In this document: piece after piece, positions 13,257-14,666 of the stretch
Numbering within the stretch: position 1 is the first letter of the stretch
Layout of the letters: every line of letters starts with the position of its first letter
From: JBBTVO01 sp038058335
GTDB lineage: Bacteria; Patescibacteriota; Microgenomatia; Levybacterales; UBA12049
NCBI GenBank assembly: GCA_038058335.1
Contig: JBBUBI010000018.1
Location: 1 to 14,666 of the forward strand
Length of the DNA: 14,666 nt
Reading direction: 5' to 3'
Notes under the pieces: model-generated
Told to the model about the DNA's origin: nothing
Databases searched by the model: none
Seen by the model: only the letters and a program-made list of their open reading frames with translations
Made by a program: the position numbers and the translations under genes

Positions 13257-13955
13257 TTAAGCACCTTCCGTAAATTTTGGTGATAGTTTAATAATACCCT
13301 TCCATCTTTCGTCTTCTCCTTGCTCACGCGCAAATCGTTGTGCGGAAATTTCCGCAGGGTCATTCCCGTTTCTCCATACTAGGCTTAAACCTAGTAAACT
13401 TGCTGATACCCATGCAACAAGGCTTGCTTCCGTAAAGGTTGGCTTGCTTATACTCATTTCTTTTAAAAGAAATGCAGCTTCAGGTAGGCTTAAGCTTCCC
13501 AAAATCATCAGCATTGTCCTTCGTGTCCAACCTTTTCTAAGCTCTTCTGGTTCAACGGCATGTCCAATCTCATGATGTAAGTGATGATTTATGTTCGCCT
13601 CAACCTTCTGCAGTTCCTCTTTTGAAGGGTCAAGTTCTGATAAGTGATTTCTTCCTTTATTGTCAGAAAATAAATTTACGTTAATTTTAATTTCTTTATC
13701 TCCTCCATAATAACTTGCTAAAAAAGTTCTGCCACGTGACCAGAAAAGAAGAAGTTTATGCCCAGCGATTTCTTCATCACTCATATCAGCATGACGCATA
13801 AAATCAGAAAGTTTTTGTGAATCTACCACAGCTGTAAATGGCAAATCATCCCATTTAACTTTTTCATCAAAAATTACTGAAATTGCTGGCCTCTGCAGCT
13901 CAGCGATATCCTTAGAGGTTAATTCTTTTTGTCCGCTTACATCTATTTCTCTCAT
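13257..13955 (-). CDS. Membrane-associated HEIGH metallopeptidase-like protein
   Basis: This 232-residue protein has a zinc-peptidase HEXXH signature, HHEIGHA (H128, E129, H132). A downstream NDPAEISAQRFA segment follows, whose E202 is well placed to be the third zinc ligand, as in gluzincin-type enzymes. Between them lies a hydrophobic hairpin (about 146-164 and 176-194) that should insert in the membrane. The N-terminal 100 residues look like a cytosolic alpha/beta domain without a signal peptide. This points to a membrane-anchored cytosolic-face protease, but family membership is not recognised beyond the motif. It heads a three-gene unit with its own consensus promoter and has no Shine-Dalgarno, so its message may be leaderless or nearly so. 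Confidence 0.82.
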   Translation of the reverse strand: MREIDVSGQKELTSKDIAELQRPAISVIFDEKVKWDDLPFTAVVDSQKLSDFMRHADMSDEEIAGHKLLLFWSRGRTFLASYYGGDKEIKINVNLFSDNKGRNHLSELDPSKEELQKVEANINHHLHHEIGHAVEPEELRKGWTRRTMLMILGSLSLPEAAFLLKEMSISKPTFTEASLVAWVSASLLGLSLVWRNGNDPAEISAQRFAREQGEDERWKGIIKLSPKFTEGA

Positions 13956-13965
13956 TGTGAACGGT

Positions 13966-13994
13966 ATTATAGGTCAAAGATATCTCTAATTCAA
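13966..13994 (-). promoter_or_regulatory. Promoter of the metallopeptidase-like operon
   Basis: On the minus strand, -35 TTGAAT (13989-13994) and -10 TATAAT (13966-13971) are separated by 17 bases. The -10 box ends only 10 bases before the ATG at 13955, so the 5' leader should be a few bases at most. Confidence 0.75.
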
Positions 13995-14025
13995 GTGAAA
14001 AGTGGAGTCAACTGCTGAGCTTGGA

Positions 14026-14666
14026 TTAAATAGCAGCTAGATTGCAGAGATAGCTTAGTTCAGCTAGTACTTTTTTTTCTTGATCATGATGAAGTCCAAG
14101 GATTTTAATAAGACTGGGGCTTATACAGATATTTTTGCAGAGTACTATTTTGTGCAAGAGAAGAATTTGTTTTTGACTTTGAGTTAGAGATGTAACCGCA
14201 GTGATTGGGAACAGCTTCGTCTCCTCAACTAGATCCCTAAGACTTCCCTTCTCCGGGTAATTCCATCCTATTACTTTTATGCCGTTACATTCAGCGTAAG
14301 TTATTGCGTCCCCAGTGGCTTTGGTATTGGTCACGATCCATGCTTCATCAAGATTATTTTTTTCTTTTATGTCATCAAATCTAGCCTTGGTATAAAGCGC
14401 TACGTGGACATCCGATCTTGTTCCGAGTCCGTTATGAAATTTAGCTTCGATTGCAATTCTTTTCCCGTCTTTTTCGGCGATAACGTCAATTTCATGGGAC
14501 ACGCAGGTGCCTCTTAAGATTTGCCTGGTTTGAGTCGTGTGTCCTTGTGATTTCAAAATCTCTGAAATATAATCCTCAAATGGATATCCCGTAGGACCCA
14601 AGTCCATAATACCCTGCTTGAGGTTGTATTTAGTTCCATTGAAGGGGTGAGAAGATTGGCCAAGAA
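14026..14666 (-). CDS. ATP-cone plus restriction-endonuclease-like protein, N-terminus cut by window edge
   Basis: The frame stays open to the right edge. In-frame codons upstream of the first internal ATG (14607) read HPFNGTKYNLKQGI and run straight into LGPTGYPFEDYISEIL. This matches the join between an ATP-cone domain and a nuclease-like domain that I know from CPR proteins, so the true start lies off the window. The visible part has a PD-(D/E)xK-like core: CVSHEIDVIAEKDGK followed by IAIEAKFHNG (D and ExK residues), as in Mrr-type endonucleases. The C-terminal half is helical. ATP-cone domains sense adenine nucleotides; nuclease activity and nucleotide control are inferred. It ends 70 bases before the metallopeptidase-like gene's start and is probably a separate transcription unit. 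Confidence 0.85.
   Translation of the reverse strand, partial: LGQSSHPFNGTKYNLKQGIMDLGPTGYPFEDYISEILKSQGHTTQTRQILRGTCVSHEIDVIAEKDGKRIAIEAKFHNGLGTRSDVHVALYTKARFDDIKEKNNLDEAWIVTNTKATGDAITYAECNGIKVIGWNYPEKGSLRDLVEETKLFPITAVTSLTQSQKQILLLHKIVLCKNICISPSLIKILGLHHDQEKKVLAELSYLCNLAAI

Noticed and set aside
1..14666. CRISPR array, tRNA, rRNA or insertion sequence
   Set aside because: No regularly spaced repeats, no RNA-gene signatures and no transposase motifs were found on either strand by eye.

Overview
The window looks like a piece of a low-GC bacterial chromosome, most likely from a Patescibacteria (CPR) lineage using the standard genetic code. The reasons are protein style rather than a marker gene. 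There is an ATP-cone/restriction-endonuclease-like protein at the right edge, a CcdA protein grouped with a DUF1573 protein and an undescribed CC/PDCNHG protein, many tiny overlapping membrane or metal-site genes, and very compact spacing. TGA is a genuine stop codon (end of the methyltransferase gene, 1380-1382), which argues against the recoded Gracilibacteria/Absconditabacteria. No rRNA, tRNA, CRISPR array or insertion sequence is visible, and no gene-free stretch exceeds 187 bases.

Region 1 (1-10869, all minus strand) reads as one long copper-handling transcription unit of 15 genes. It starts at a CsoR/RcnR-family repressor gene (10562-10834). That gene's promoter has a consensus -35 and -10, and the 17-base spacer between them is almost wholly occupied by a perfect 9+9 inverted repeat of the CsoR operator type. 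In transcription order the genes are: repressor, DUF1573 protein, membrane-anchored CC/PDCNHG protein of unknown function, CcdA thiol-disulfide transporter, HMA-domain copper chaperone, a 1208-residue CopA-type Cu(I) ATPase, DUF2933, DUF305 and DUF5676 proteins, a His-rich membrane-anchored protein, a 43-residue membrane protein, a nine-cysteine zinc-ribbon-like protein, a 49-residue heavy-metal-binding peptide, a SAM methyltransferase, and a CopB-type (CPH) ATPase cut by the left edge. The proposed logic is sensing (repressor), cytosolic capture (HMA proteins), export (CopA, CopB), capture outside the membrane (DUF305 and the His-rich protein), and thiol redox upkeep in the envelope (CcdA, DUF1573, CC protein). 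This logic is inference from families and order.

The most unusual element is the CopA ATPase. It has a ninth transmembrane segment and about 237 extra C-terminal residues that contain an internal duplication. The added domain should lie outside the cytoplasm.

Region 2 (10870-12305) is a 187-base intergenic stretch, holding a possible 25-codon remnant frame, followed by a Y-family DNA polymerase (dinB-like) on the plus strand.

Region 3 (12309-13994, minus) is a three-gene operon with its own consensus promoter: a membrane-associated HEIGH metallopeptidase-like protein followed by two proteins I do not recognise. Region 4 (14026-14666, minus) is the C-terminal part of the ATP-cone/nuclease-like protein, running off the right edge.
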